From the NCBI GenBank assembly GCA_016303175.1, contig JAEDMF010000025.1, forward strand, positions 1-14,719: a DNA stretch of 14,719 nucleotides, read 5' to 3'. The position numbers and the translations under genes were made by a program. This DNA is from Bacteroidales bacterium (GTDB lineage: Bacteria; Bacteroidota; Bacteroidia; Bacteroidales; UBA932). The first letter of the stretch is position 1. Each line of letters opens with the position of its first letter. A model generated the notes under the pieces. That model was given only the letters and a program-made list of their open reading frames with translations. It was not told where the DNA came from and searched no databases. Of the stretch, positions 8,320 through 14,719 are shown in pieces.

Positions 8320-8786
8320 AAATAACTTTGCTTACAGTCGGAAAGACGGATGGGGGCTGGATAAAGACAGGCTTTGATACTTATGTGGCGCGTCTTGCCC
8401 ATTATGTGCGTTTTGAGGTGAAGGAACTTGTGCCTCCGAAGTTTTCTGCCGGTATGCCTGTGCAGGCGCAGAAGGAAAAGGAAGGGGAGATGATACTCAA
8501 GTCGCTAAAAACCTCGGACAGAGTTGTGCTGCTGGATGAGCGCGGCGAAATGCGCAGCAGTACGGAATGGGCGGGCGCGCTGTCTTCAGCTATGGTCTCC
8601 GGCAGGGACATCGTATATGTGATAGGAGGTCCTTTCGGTTTCAGCAAGGGGGTTTACGATAGGGCTGATGCAATGTTGTCGCTCAGTCGGCTGACATTTT
8701 CCCACCAGATGGTTCGGGCCATATTTGCTGAGGGACTGTATCGCGCGTTCACGATTATCCACAACGAAAAATATCATCACGAGTGA
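8316..8786 (+). CDS. rlmH: 23S rRNA pseudouridine-1915 N3-methyltransferase RlmH
   Basis: SPOUT-class enzyme that uses S-adenosylmethionine to methylate pseudouridine 1915 in helix 69 of 23S rRNA, acting on assembled 70S ribosomes. The 156-residue product has the family's usual length and every landmark: MKITLLTVGK at the start, VVLLDERG at 70-77, the SAM-binding knot loop VIGGPFGFSKGV from 102, LSRLTFSHQMVRAIFAEGLYRA, and the characteristic C-terminal HNEKYHHE. The frame is open upstream to 8223, but those codons lie in the kinase gene and ATG 8316 is the family start. The four-base ATGA overlap with the kinase stop implies one transcript and coupled translation. It converges on rsmA with 40 bases between the stops. 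Confidence 0.97.
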   Translation: MKITLLTVGKTDGGWIKTGFDTYVARLAHYVRFEVKELVPPKFSAGMPVQAQKEKEGEMILKSLKTSDRVVLLDERGEMRSSTEWAGALSSAMVSGRDIVYVIGGPFGFSKGVYDRADAMLSLSRLTFSHQMVRAIFAEGLYRAFTIIHNEKYHHE

Positions 8787-8826
8787 GGTCTGCGGGGCGG
8801 CAGCTTCGGGCGGCGGTCTCGGAATA
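8787..8826. other. Convergent gap between rlmH and rsmA
   Basis: Forty GC-rich bases separate the two converging stop codons. I see purine-rich direct repeats (GGCGGCAG, GGCGGCGG) but no stem followed by a T-run, so no intrinsic terminator is recognisable on either strand. Confidence 0.5.
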
Positions 8827-9627
8827 TCAACTCAGCTGGAGAGTCAGGCTGATGAAGTCCTCGACGGACAGGCGTTCGGGGCGCAGTTCCCATATGGGCG
8901 CCGCTGTGAAATTTGCCATATATTCTTCTGTCCAACCTTCCCTCTGGGCTTTTGCCTGAACGAGAGGTTTGAGCGAGTTGCGCAGAGTCTTGCGTCTTTG
9001 TCCGAAGGAGGTCTTGACAACGGTCTTGAAAAGGGCTTCGTCGCAGCCGAGGCTGGTTCGGGAGTTTCTCCTCAGGCGTATGACAGCGCTCTGCACTTTG
9101 GGCGGAGGGCAGAAGGAGCCGGGGCCTACGCCGAAGAGGAATTCAATGTCATACCAGGCCTGAAGCAGCACACTCAATATGCCGTAGGTTTTGGTCCCGG
9201 GAGCTTCTGCAATTCTGTCTGCCACCTCTTTCTGTATCATACAGACAACTTGGGGGACCATATCGCGGCAGTCCAGGATTTTGAAGAAAATCTGCGAGGA
9301 AATATTGTAGGGGAAATTGCCTATGATGGAGAATGGCCCTTTGTAGAGGGCGTCCATTCTTAGCCGGAGAAAATCCCCTTCCATAACTCTTCCATATGCT
9401 TTGGGGAAATGGCTCAAAAGATAGTTTACAGACTCTTTGTCAATTTCTATCATTTTGAAGTCAATATCCTCTCTTTCAAGCAGATATTGAGACAGCACCC
9501 CCATCCCGGGGCCTATCTCCAATACTGATGCGCCGGGGCTTGTTTCCAGGGCATCAACTATGTTTCTTGCAGCCTTGAGGTCGGTCAGGAAATGCTGGCC
9601 CAGGGCTTTTTTTGCTCGTACTTCCAT
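8827..9627 (-). CDS. rsmA: 16S rRNA A1518/A1519 N6-dimethyltransferase (KsgA)
   Basis: Dimethylates two adjacent adenines in the 3' terminal hairpin of 16S rRNA using S-adenosylmethionine, a late checkpoint in 30S assembly. The 266-residue product begins MEVRAKKALGQHFLTD, the usual start. It has the Rossmann SAM motif LEIGPGMG at 36-43, acidic E61 after beta 2, GDF at 84-86, and the catalytic NFPYNI at 104-109. The C-terminal helical domain contains FGQRRKTLRNSLK and ends with ELRPERLSVEDF, also family-typical. The frame is open 11 codons further upstream to 9660, but the -7 box at 9638-9645 falls inside that extension, which supports ATG 9627. It is a single-gene unit here, divergent from the large outer-membrane protein. 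Confidence 0.97.
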   Translation of the reverse strand: MEVRAKKALGQHFLTDLKAARNIVDALETSPGASVLEIGPGMGVLSQYLLEREDIDFKMIEIDKESVNYLLSHFPKAYGRVMEGDFLRLRMDALYKGPFSIIGNFPYNISSQIFFKILDCRDMVPQVVCMIQKEVADRIAEAPGTKTYGILSVLLQAWYDIEFLFGVGPGSFCPPPKVQSAVIRLRRNSRTSLGCDEALFKTVVKTSFGQRRKTLRNSLKPLVQAKAQREGWTEEYMANFTAAPIWELRPERLSVEDFISLTLQLS

Positions 9628-9637
9628 ATTACGCCGA

Positions 9638-9645
9638 CAAAAGTA
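9638..9645 (-). promoter_or_regulatory. -7 promoter box for rsmA
   Basis: TACTTTTG on the minus strand, identical to the box in front of the DUF4783 gene, ends 10 bases before the ATG at 9627. I see no convincing -33 TTTG at the normal distance. The predicted leader is about five bases. Confidence 0.5.
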
Positions 9646-9667
9646 TGAATAATTGCTCAATTTCAGT

Positions 9668-9727
9668 TAAATTTGTGTGGCTTTGTTGCCCTGTTTCGCA
9701 TTTGCGGAGTTGACAGTCCTACATTTG
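9668..9727 (+). promoter_or_regulatory. Two candidate -7 boxes for the 9732 gene
   Basis: TAAATTTG (9668-9675) and TACATTTG (9720-9727) both match TAnnTTTG. The second ends only 4 bases before the GTG start and would give a leaderless mRNA; its nearest TTTG (9701-9704) is 15 bases upstream, shorter than the usual 19-21. The first would give a leader of about 50 bases but has no clear -33 either. Which one is used cannot be decided from sequence. Confidence 0.45.
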
Positions 9728-9731
9728 ACGC

Positions 9732-12700
9732 GTGAATACGGTACGCAAAATATTTTTGGCGGCGTTCCTGACCGCCTTGTTCCCTCTTTGCGCATATGCG
9801 CAGTTCAATACCAGCGGGAATGATAGCCCTTTGCTCCGGTGGAGGAGTATGCGTACGGCAGATTTCGAAGTGCTCTACCCCGGGGGTATGGATAGCCTTG
9901 CGCGAGTTTATCTGCGGGAGTTGGACAAATGGCGTCCCGAAGTGGGCAGAAGTTTGGCAATGACGGCAAACGATTTCAACCGCAAGCCACTTCCTGTCGT
10001 GCTGCATTGCTATAATGCTGCTTCCAACGGGATGGTCAGTTGGGCACCAAGGCGTATGGAACTGAATACGGTTCCGGATTATTCGTTGCCTGATCCTGTC
10101 CCATGGGCAACTTCGCTGGCAATACACGAGGGCCGTCACGCAGCCCAGATGCAGCTTGGTTACCGGGGGGTCTTCAAAGTGTTCTATTATCTGCTCGGAG
10201 AAATGGTGCCGGGCGTAGCCTGTGCCTATCCGGGCAGTATGATGCTCGAGGGCGATGCCGTGATTGCCGAGACAGCGTTTACGAATGCGGGCAGGGGCAG
10301 ACAGGCTGATTTTCTGCTGCGCTATATGTATTGTATGGACAAGGGGGAAAGACGTAGTTACCTGTCGTGGCGCATGGGGTCTTATTACAGGCCTACACCG
10401 GACATTTATTCTTACGGTTATCTTTTGTTGAGCGGTGCCAGAACTCTTTATGATGCCCCTTTGTTCATGGCAGACTATTTTGATTATGTCAGCCGGCGTC
10501 CTTATGACCCGTGGCCGCTGAGGCATACGCTCAGGCGGGTTTCAGGAAAGAAGTTTGTGCCGGCGCTAAATGAGATAATGGATTGGCAGTATGCCAATTG
10601 GGCGGCAGACACTTTGCGCAGGGGACCTTTTATGACGGAAAAGCCCGTTTCCGCTAAGCATGGCCATATTGTTGAGTACACTTCTCCGGCTCTGCCTTCC
10701 GGAGCTTCTGATGATGCTATGACATCCTGGAAGCAAAAGGATGCTGGCAGGATACCTGAGATTTCAGGTTTTGGAACTGCCGCAACACAAAACCCTCCGA
10801 CTGCTTCTGCCGGCGGCGTAAGTTTTTGGATAAAGAAGGATTCCTATAGAACACCGACGCTTGTCGCGCTTAGACCGGATGGGCGGGAAAAGCGCCTTGC
10901 AAACCTGCCTTCAACAGCCTCTGCTCCAGTATATCTGGTTGATATGGGGGCTTTTGTATGGAGCGAACTCCGTCCGGACCCGCGCTGGGAACAGAAGGTC
11001 AGGTCGGTTGTCGTCCTGTATGTGCCCGGACGTGGACGCAGGGTTATCCGTCCCAGGATTGCTGGGAGGAACGGGAATGAAGAGGGAGATTATTTCTTCC
11101 CGACTCGAGTAGGTAAGGACAGTCTGGTTTTGCTCTATCGGGATATACGCGGGGGTGAACGTATTCGCTTTGTGTCTGTCGGGGAGTCCGGCGACAAATG
11201 TTATGACGAATGGAGGCTACCGGACAATCTCCAATGTGTGCAGCTTGCCTGTGTTGGGAAAAAGATTTTCATAGCGGGAATGGACGGCCGCGGGAACGGC
11301 ATATATGAGTGCAGACGGGATGCTCTGGTGAAAGTGTTGCCTCCCATTCCCTTCCGAATAGGCAATATGAACAATTTTGACGGCAGAAGGCTCAGTTTCG
11401 AGAGTGACCGAAGCGGCGTCAACGAATTGTATGTGCTGGACACTCGGACATCCCGGTTGTATCAGCTGTCAAGAACGAAGTTCGGAGGCAATGGCTTTGT
11501 TTTGGGCCGGGATTTGAGTTTGTCCTACTCCCGTATCGGAGATAAGGGGAGCGACGTGGTGCATTCCACTCTGATGCCGGAGAGTTTTGTGCCTGTGAAG
11601 TGGAAGGATTGCTGCCGTTATGCCATTGCCGACAGCTTGAGTCGACAAGAAAGGCGGCTCGCTTCTGAGCTCTCCGTTGCCTCCGCTGCCGGGCCTGCCT
11701 CCGCTGCCGCGGTTAGCTCCAAGTCCTCCACTGCCAGGCCTGCCTCCGCCTCGGCTGTTTCTGAGCCATCCGCTCCGTCGCGCTACAGTAAGGCCCTTCA
11801 CGCACTCCACCTCCATTCCTGGGCTCCTTTGTATGTCAATATGGATGTGCTGGACGGGCTGAGTCTCTCCAATATCACCAATATAGCCACTCCGGGCGCC
11901 ATGCTCTTTTTCCAGAATTCGATGAGTACGCTCAGTGGCTACGCTGCATACAAGGCCAGCCCCGATGTCACCGGCAGATGGTTCCATAGCGGCCATATAA
12001 ACTTGACTTACAAGGGTTTGTATCCCGTTATTGAGGGAGAGTTCCACGTCGGGGAGCGTATGGCGAGGGAAACTTTTCTGCACCTTGGAACTATGAACTA
12101 TGCTTCAAGGGAATATGCCTCAAGACCCTATTTGTACGGCAGACTGCGGACTTATGTGCCTATGCAGTGGAACCGCAATGCTTGGCTGTACGGCCTAATT
12201 CCTTCCGCAAGCTTCTATATGGGCAATGACACTTTCCAGGGCCGTCCTATGCTGTCTTGGAACGTTGAACTGCGTGCCTACGCGATGCAGCCTACTCCCG
12301 CATCTGCCGTATATCCGCGTTGGGGCGCGGGCATGCAACTGTGTTTCTCCAGCGTGCATTATGTGCAGTCCGCAACTCCTGCGACCTTCCTTGGGGACAG
12401 GTCCACATTTGTGGCGCTCCAGCAGACCTCCTGCCTGTCTCCCATATTTTTTTCCTATCTGTACGCCTATCTTCCCGGCGTAGGCTGGGGTCAGGGTCTG
12501 CGACTTTCCGCCCTGTGGCAGACGCAGTTGATGCCCGATAATGTCCTCAAACCCGGTGGGACCTATGTTCTTCCCAGAGGATTCGCCGACAAGGCCGTTT
12601 CCGCCGCGAGCGGTGTCAAATTGGGTGCTGATTATGCCGCCCCATTCCCTGTGGGAGATTGGCATATAGCCGATGCCTTCCTGTGCGCCAGGGGTGTCGT

Positions 12701-12929
12701 CACTCCGCACTTTGATTGTTCCATTCTCGAGAAAGGCTGGCTCGCCAGCGCAGGCTTCGACCTTGAGTTCGAGTTCCGCACCTTCCTGTGGGCCAAGGTG
12801 CCTATGAGCATAGGTGTGCGTTATGATTACAACTTCGGCAATCTCATAGGGGCAGGCCGTCCCATTTCAGGCTCTCCGGCCAACCGCCATTATGCCGGCC
12901 TATTATTCAATATTGCAATTCCTAATTGA
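9732..12929 (+). CDS. Outer-membrane protein: HExxH peptidase, propeller, barrel
   Basis: A 1065-residue exported protein with a GTG start. The signal peptide (RKIFLAAFLTALFPLCAYA, cleavage about residue 23) makes this start necessary, since the next ATG lies beyond it. Residues 24 to about 300 look like a gluzincin (peptidase MA-like) domain: HEGRH at 132-136 gives the two histidine ligands and catalytic glutamate, and LEGDAVIAE with E173 fits the third ligand in the usual EGxA context. Residues about 350-640 show repeated short strands and NELYVLDTRTSRLYQLS, like a TolB/PD40-type beta-propeller. An Ala/Ser/Pro linker (651-680) follows. Residues about 690-1065 alternate aromatic and polar residues like an outer-membrane barrel (HSWAPLYV, GAMLFFQNSMSTLSGYAAY). 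The domain order resembles large TolB-like proteins I know from Bacteroidota. Substrate and activity are unknown. The CpXC gene follows after one base. Confidence 0.8.
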   Translation: MNTVRKIFLAAFLTALFPLCAYAQFNTSGNDSPLLRWRSMRTADFEVLYPGGMDSLARVYLRELDKWRPEVGRSLAMTANDFNRKPLPVVLHCYNAASNGMVSWAPRRMELNTVPDYSLPDPVPWATSLAIHEGRHAAQMQLGYRGVFKVFYYLLGEMVPGVACAYPGSMMLEGDAVIAETAFTNAGRGRQADFLLRYMYCMDKGERRSYLSWRMGSYYRPTPDIYSYGYLLLSGARTLYDAPLFMADYFDYVSRRPYDPWPLRHTLRRVSGKKFVPALNEIMDWQYANWAADTLRRGPFMTEKPVSAKHGHIVEYTSPALPSGASDDAMTSWKQKDAGRIPEISGFGTAATQNPPTASAGGVSFWIKKDSYRTPTLVALRPDGREKRLANLPSTASAPVYLVDMGAFVWSELRPDPRWEQKVRSVVVLYVPGRGRRVIRPRIAGRNGNEEGDYFFPTRVGKDSLVLLYRDIRGGERIRFVSVGESGDKCYDEWRLPDNLQCVQLACVGKKIFIAGMDGRGNGIYECRRDALVKVLPPIPFRIGNMNNFDGRRLSFESDRSGVNELYVLDTRTSRLYQLSRTKFGGNGFVLGRDLSLSYSRIGDKGSDVVHSTLMPESFVPVKWKDCCRYAIADSLSRQERRLASELSVASAAGPASAAAVSSKSSTARPASASAVSEPSAPSRYSKALHALHLHSWAPLYVNMDVLDGLSLSNITNIATPGAMLFFQNSMSTLSGYAAYKASPDVTGRWFHSGHINLTYKGLYPVIEGEFHVGERMARETFLHLGTMNYASREYASRPYLYGRLRTYVPMQWNRNAWLYGLIPSASFYMGNDTFQGRPMLSWNVELRAYAMQPTPASAVYPRWGAGMQLCFSSVHYVQSATPATFLGDRSTFVALQQTSCLSPIFFSYLYAYLPGVGWGQGLRLSALWQTQLMPDNVLKPGGTYVLPRGFADKAVSAASGVKLGADYAAPFPVGDWHIADAFLCARGVVTPHFDCSILEKGWLASAGFDLEFEFRTFLWAKVPMSIGVRYDYNFGNLIGAGRPISGSPANRHYAGLLFNIAIPN
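11681..11770 (+). repeat. 45-bp imperfect tandem duplication in the linker
   Basis: Two adjacent 45-base copies (11681-11725 and 11726-11770). The first 24 bases match at 22 positions and the remainder is diverged. In frame they encode 15-residue units at 651-665 and 666-680, SAAGPASAAAVSSKS and STARPASASAVSEPS, identical at 10 of 15 positions. The unit is a flexible Ala/Ser/Pro linker between the propeller-like and barrel-like parts of the outer-membrane protein. Confidence 0.85.
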
Positions 12930-12930
12930 T

Positions 12931-13563
12931 ATGTCCATTATTACCCAAGGTGCATCCGTCTGCTCTAAGTGCGGCAAGGAGCACATAGTGAAAATTTACA
13001 AGAGTATAAACGTGGCGCAGGACCCCGAGTTGAAGGCCAAGGTGCTGGACGGGAGCCTTTTCCTGTGGGAGTGCCCTGACTGCGGAACGTCGAATCTGGT
13101 GGCCTATGACTGTCTCTACCACGACCCGGAAGAGAAAATCATGGTGTGGATGCTGCCTTTCGGAGAACCGGAGGGAGCCGAGAAGACGGCCATTATGAAT
13201 CAGGCAAGGGCTATGGGAGAGTACCGTCTGCGCATAGTGAAGAATGCCGGCGATTTGATGGAAAAACTCATTATTTTTGAATCCGGATTGGACGACAGAT
13301 GTATGGAGTTGGTCAAATACGTGGCGGGAAAGGAGATGCCAGGAGTGAGCCGGCTTCATTTCTACCGTATGCAGGATGATGCGATGGTGTTTTCCGGGAT
13401 GAGGACAAGCCCGGAGCATCCTCAGGGGGTGATGGAAGGATTCGGCATAGGCTTGAACGTGTACGAGGATTGTCAGGGCATTCTGACTCGCAATCCCGAT
13501 ATAGCCTCCGCCGAGGGTTTCTGTACCGTTGATGCCGCCTGGGTGGACAGCATACTCTCTTAA
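12931..13563 (+). CDS. CpXC domain zinc-ribbon protein
   Basis: A 210-residue protein with no signal peptide or membrane helix, so probably cytoplasmic. Residues 11-60 carry CSKCG and CPDCG (C11, C14, C48, C51) separated by INVAQDPELKAKVLDGSLFLWE and followed by LVAYDCLYHDPEEKIMVWM. That is the pattern of the CpXC domain (PF14353), a presumed zinc-binding fold of unknown function. The rest (about 90-210) is alpha+beta and I do not recognise it separately. The start is ATG 12931; the frame is open 13 codons further upstream, but those codons lie inside the preceding gene. Only one base separates it from the upstream stop, so it should be co-transcribed with, and perhaps coupled to, the outer-membrane protein. 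No terminator hairpin is seen after its TAA. Confidence 0.85.
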   Translation: MSIITQGASVCSKCGKEHIVKIYKSINVAQDPELKAKVLDGSLFLWECPDCGTSNLVAYDCLYHDPEEKIMVWMLPFGEPEGAEKTAIMNQARAMGEYRLRIVKNAGDLMEKLIIFESGLDDRCMELVKYVAGKEMPGVSRLHFYRMQDDAMVFSGMRTSPEHPQGVMEGFGIGLNVYEDCQGILTRNPDIASAEGFCTVDAAWVDSILS

Positions 13564-13592
13564 ATTTTTACAAAACATAGTGTGAAAATATC

Positions 13593-13600
13593 TATATTTG
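13593..13600 (+). promoter_or_regulatory. -7 promoter box for the Na/Pi cotransporter gene
   Basis: TATATTTG matches TAnnTTTG and lies 17 bases before ATG 13618, giving a leader of about 12 bases. A weak -33 candidate (TTTA, 13567-13570) is 22 bases upstream. The 54-bp gap 13564-13617 is AT-rich, unlike the flanking genes, as expected of a promoter. Confidence 0.6.
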
Positions 13601-13617
13601 TTGCTCACAAATAACCT

Positions 13618-14719
13618 ATGGAAACAACATTACAGATAATTCAGCTTATAGGCTCTCTGGGCCTGTTTCTGTTCGGTATGACCCTTATGAGCGAAAGCCT
13701 CCAGAAAATGGCGGGCAGCAAGCTCAGGAACATAATGGCGTCGATGACATCAAACCCCTTCAAAAGGGTGCTTACAGGTATGACAATCACTGCTATTGTG
13801 CAGTCCTCGGCGGCCACCACTATTATGGTGGTCAGTTTTGTGAATGCGGGTCTGCTCACCCTCGGCAGCGGTATCGGAGTCATAATGGGTGCCAATATCG
13901 GAACCACCATTTCAGCCTGGATAGTCGCTCTGTTCGGCTTCAGTTTCAATATTGCCAGCATAGCCATTCCCCTGATGGCCGTGGGCTTCGTACTGAACAT
14001 GTTCAAGAACAAGACCTGCAAGACGGTCAGCAGCTTCATTTTCGGCTTCTCGCTGATGTTCCTCGGTCTGGGCTCCCTCAAGGAAGCGGCCGGAGTGCTC
14101 TTTGCCGGTGACGGTATCCAGAATGTTCTTGCAAGCCTTACTACAAATCCCAACTTCGGCAAGGTGCTGCTCTTCCTGCTCATAGGTACCATCCTTACCA
14201 TACTCTTCCAGTCCTCCGCAGCCACGATGGCCCTTACCATGACCCTGGTGGCTATGGGTGTGCTGCCTTTCCAGCTGGCTGCCGCGATGGTGCTCGGCGA
14301 GAATATCGGTACCACCATTACCGCCAACATTGCCGCTTCGGTGGGCAACGTGTCTGCAAGAAGGGCCGCAATGGCCCACACCGTCTTCAATGTATTCGGT
14401 GTGATATGGGTACTGTGTCTGTTCAAACCCTTCCTCAAACTGATCTGCAGCATTGTCGGCCTGTTCGGCCTACCCAGCCCCATGGCCACGGACTTCCTGG
14501 CTGCCGACCCTGATACTGTGCGCACCGCCCTGCTTTACAGCGTGGCCACCCTGCATACCATCTTCAATGTGACCAACACCCTGATACTCATCTGGTTCGT
14601 TCCTTTCATAGAGAAGCTCGTCTCCGTGATTATCCCCAACCCTCAGGGCGAAGAGGAATTCCGTCTCAAATACATTTCAGGCGGTGTACTCAGCACTCCC
14701 GAACTTTCCCTTGCAGAGG
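13618..14719 (+). CDS. Na+/phosphate cotransporter family protein, 3' end cut off
   Basis: Inner-membrane transporter of the Na/Pi-cotransporter II family (PF02690, NptA/YjbB type), expected to move phosphate with sodium. The 367 codons present contain the two inverted family repeats: QSSAATT (from Q62) with GANIGTT at 91-97, and QSSAAT (from Q198) with GENIGTT at 227-233. Each repeat is surrounded by hydrophobic helices. The start METTLQIIQLIGSLGLFLFGMTLMSESLQ is typical. The sequence leaves the membrane region around residue 345 (PNPQGEEEFRLKYISGG), where relatives continue into a PhoU-like cytoplasmic domain; the window ends there with the frame open. It has its own -7 box. No phosphate regulator is nearby, and export rather than import is possible. 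Confidence 0.93.
   Translation, partial: METTLQIIQLIGSLGLFLFGMTLMSESLQKMAGSKLRNIMASMTSNPFKRVLTGMTITAIVQSSAATTIMVVSFVNAGLLTLGSGIGVIMGANIGTTISAWIVALFGFSFNIASIAIPLMAVGFVLNMFKNKTCKTVSSFIFGFSLMFLGLGSLKEAAGVLFAGDGIQNVLASLTTNPNFGKVLLFLLIGTILTILFQSSAATMALTMTLVAMGVLPFQLAAAMVLGENIGTTITANIAASVGNVSARRAAMAHTVFNVFGVIWVLCLFKPFLKLICSIVGLFGLPSPMATDFLAADPDTVRTALLYSVATLHTIFNVTNTLILIWFVPFIEKLVSVIIPNPQGEEEFRLKYISGGVLSTPELSLAE

Noticed and set aside
9663..10526. A 287-codon open frame on the minus strand across the 5' end of the peptidase-barrel gene
   Set aside because: It runs opposite the signal peptide and HExxH region, is rich in His/Arg/Ile with no recognisable domain, and has no promoter box before its start.
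12922..13608. A 228-codon open frame on the minus strand opposite the CpXC gene
   Set aside because: It is antisense to a gene with a clear zinc-ribbon pattern and has no recognisable domain of its own.
13641..14525. A 294-codon open frame on the minus strand opposite the Na/Pi cotransporter gene
   Set aside because: It is a mirror of the transporter's codon pattern, gives a low-complexity Arg/Thr/Pro-rich product, and the plus strand carries the real family signatures.
1..14719. Mobile elements, CRISPR arrays, defence systems, tRNA or rRNA genes
   Set aside because: I looked for transposase or integrase motifs, regularly spaced repeats, long terminal inverted repeats and tRNA-like cloverleaf ends and saw none; the genes account for nearly all of the sequence.

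Overview
The window looks like ordinary core chromosome from a member of the Bacteroidales (Bacteroidota). Three things point there. Most transcription units start behind a TAnnTTTG box, the -7 element of that phylum. There is a DUF4783 protein, a family known from Bacteroidota. The large outer-membrane protein, the long MetG with a C-terminal tRNA-binding domain and the Na/Pi cotransporter are also typical. I cannot name a genus. Base composition is near half GC by eye and even across the window, and I see no island, insertion sequence, prophage, CRISPR array, tRNA or rRNA.

Layout. Positions 1-4185 (minus strand) hold dnaG (DNA primase) followed by metG (methionyl-tRNA synthetase, 3' end cut off by the window edge). 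They overlap by four bases (ATGA), so they are probably one translationally coupled operon. A good promoter overlapped by a perfect inverted repeat lies upstream of dnaG. Positions 4281-4697 (minus) hold a small secreted DUF4783 protein. A 70-bp divergent promoter region separates it from a 1183-residue NtrY-like membrane histidine kinase (4768-8319, plus), which overlaps rlmH (23S rRNA methyltransferase) by four bases. rlmH converges on rsmA/ksgA (16S rRNA dimethyltransferase, minus, 8827-9627). Across a second divergent promoter region begins a 1065-residue exported protein (9732-12929, plus, GTG start). It has an HExxH metallopeptidase-like head, a probable beta-propeller and a C-terminal outer-membrane barrel, and is followed one base later by a CpXC zinc-ribbon protein (12931-13563). 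A sodium/phosphate cotransporter-family gene starts at 13618 and runs off the right edge.

Functionally this is a housekeeping neighbourhood: replication priming, tRNA charging, two ribosome-modifying enzymes, and envelope sensing and transport. No multi-gene system beyond these pairings is evident. The items most worth a second look are a cysteine-rich insertion in MetG, the peptidase-propeller-barrel protein and its zinc-ribbon partner, the kinase without a nearby response regulator that is coupled to rlmH, the palindrome over the dnaG promoter, and promoters so close to start codons that several mRNAs should be leaderless or nearly so.
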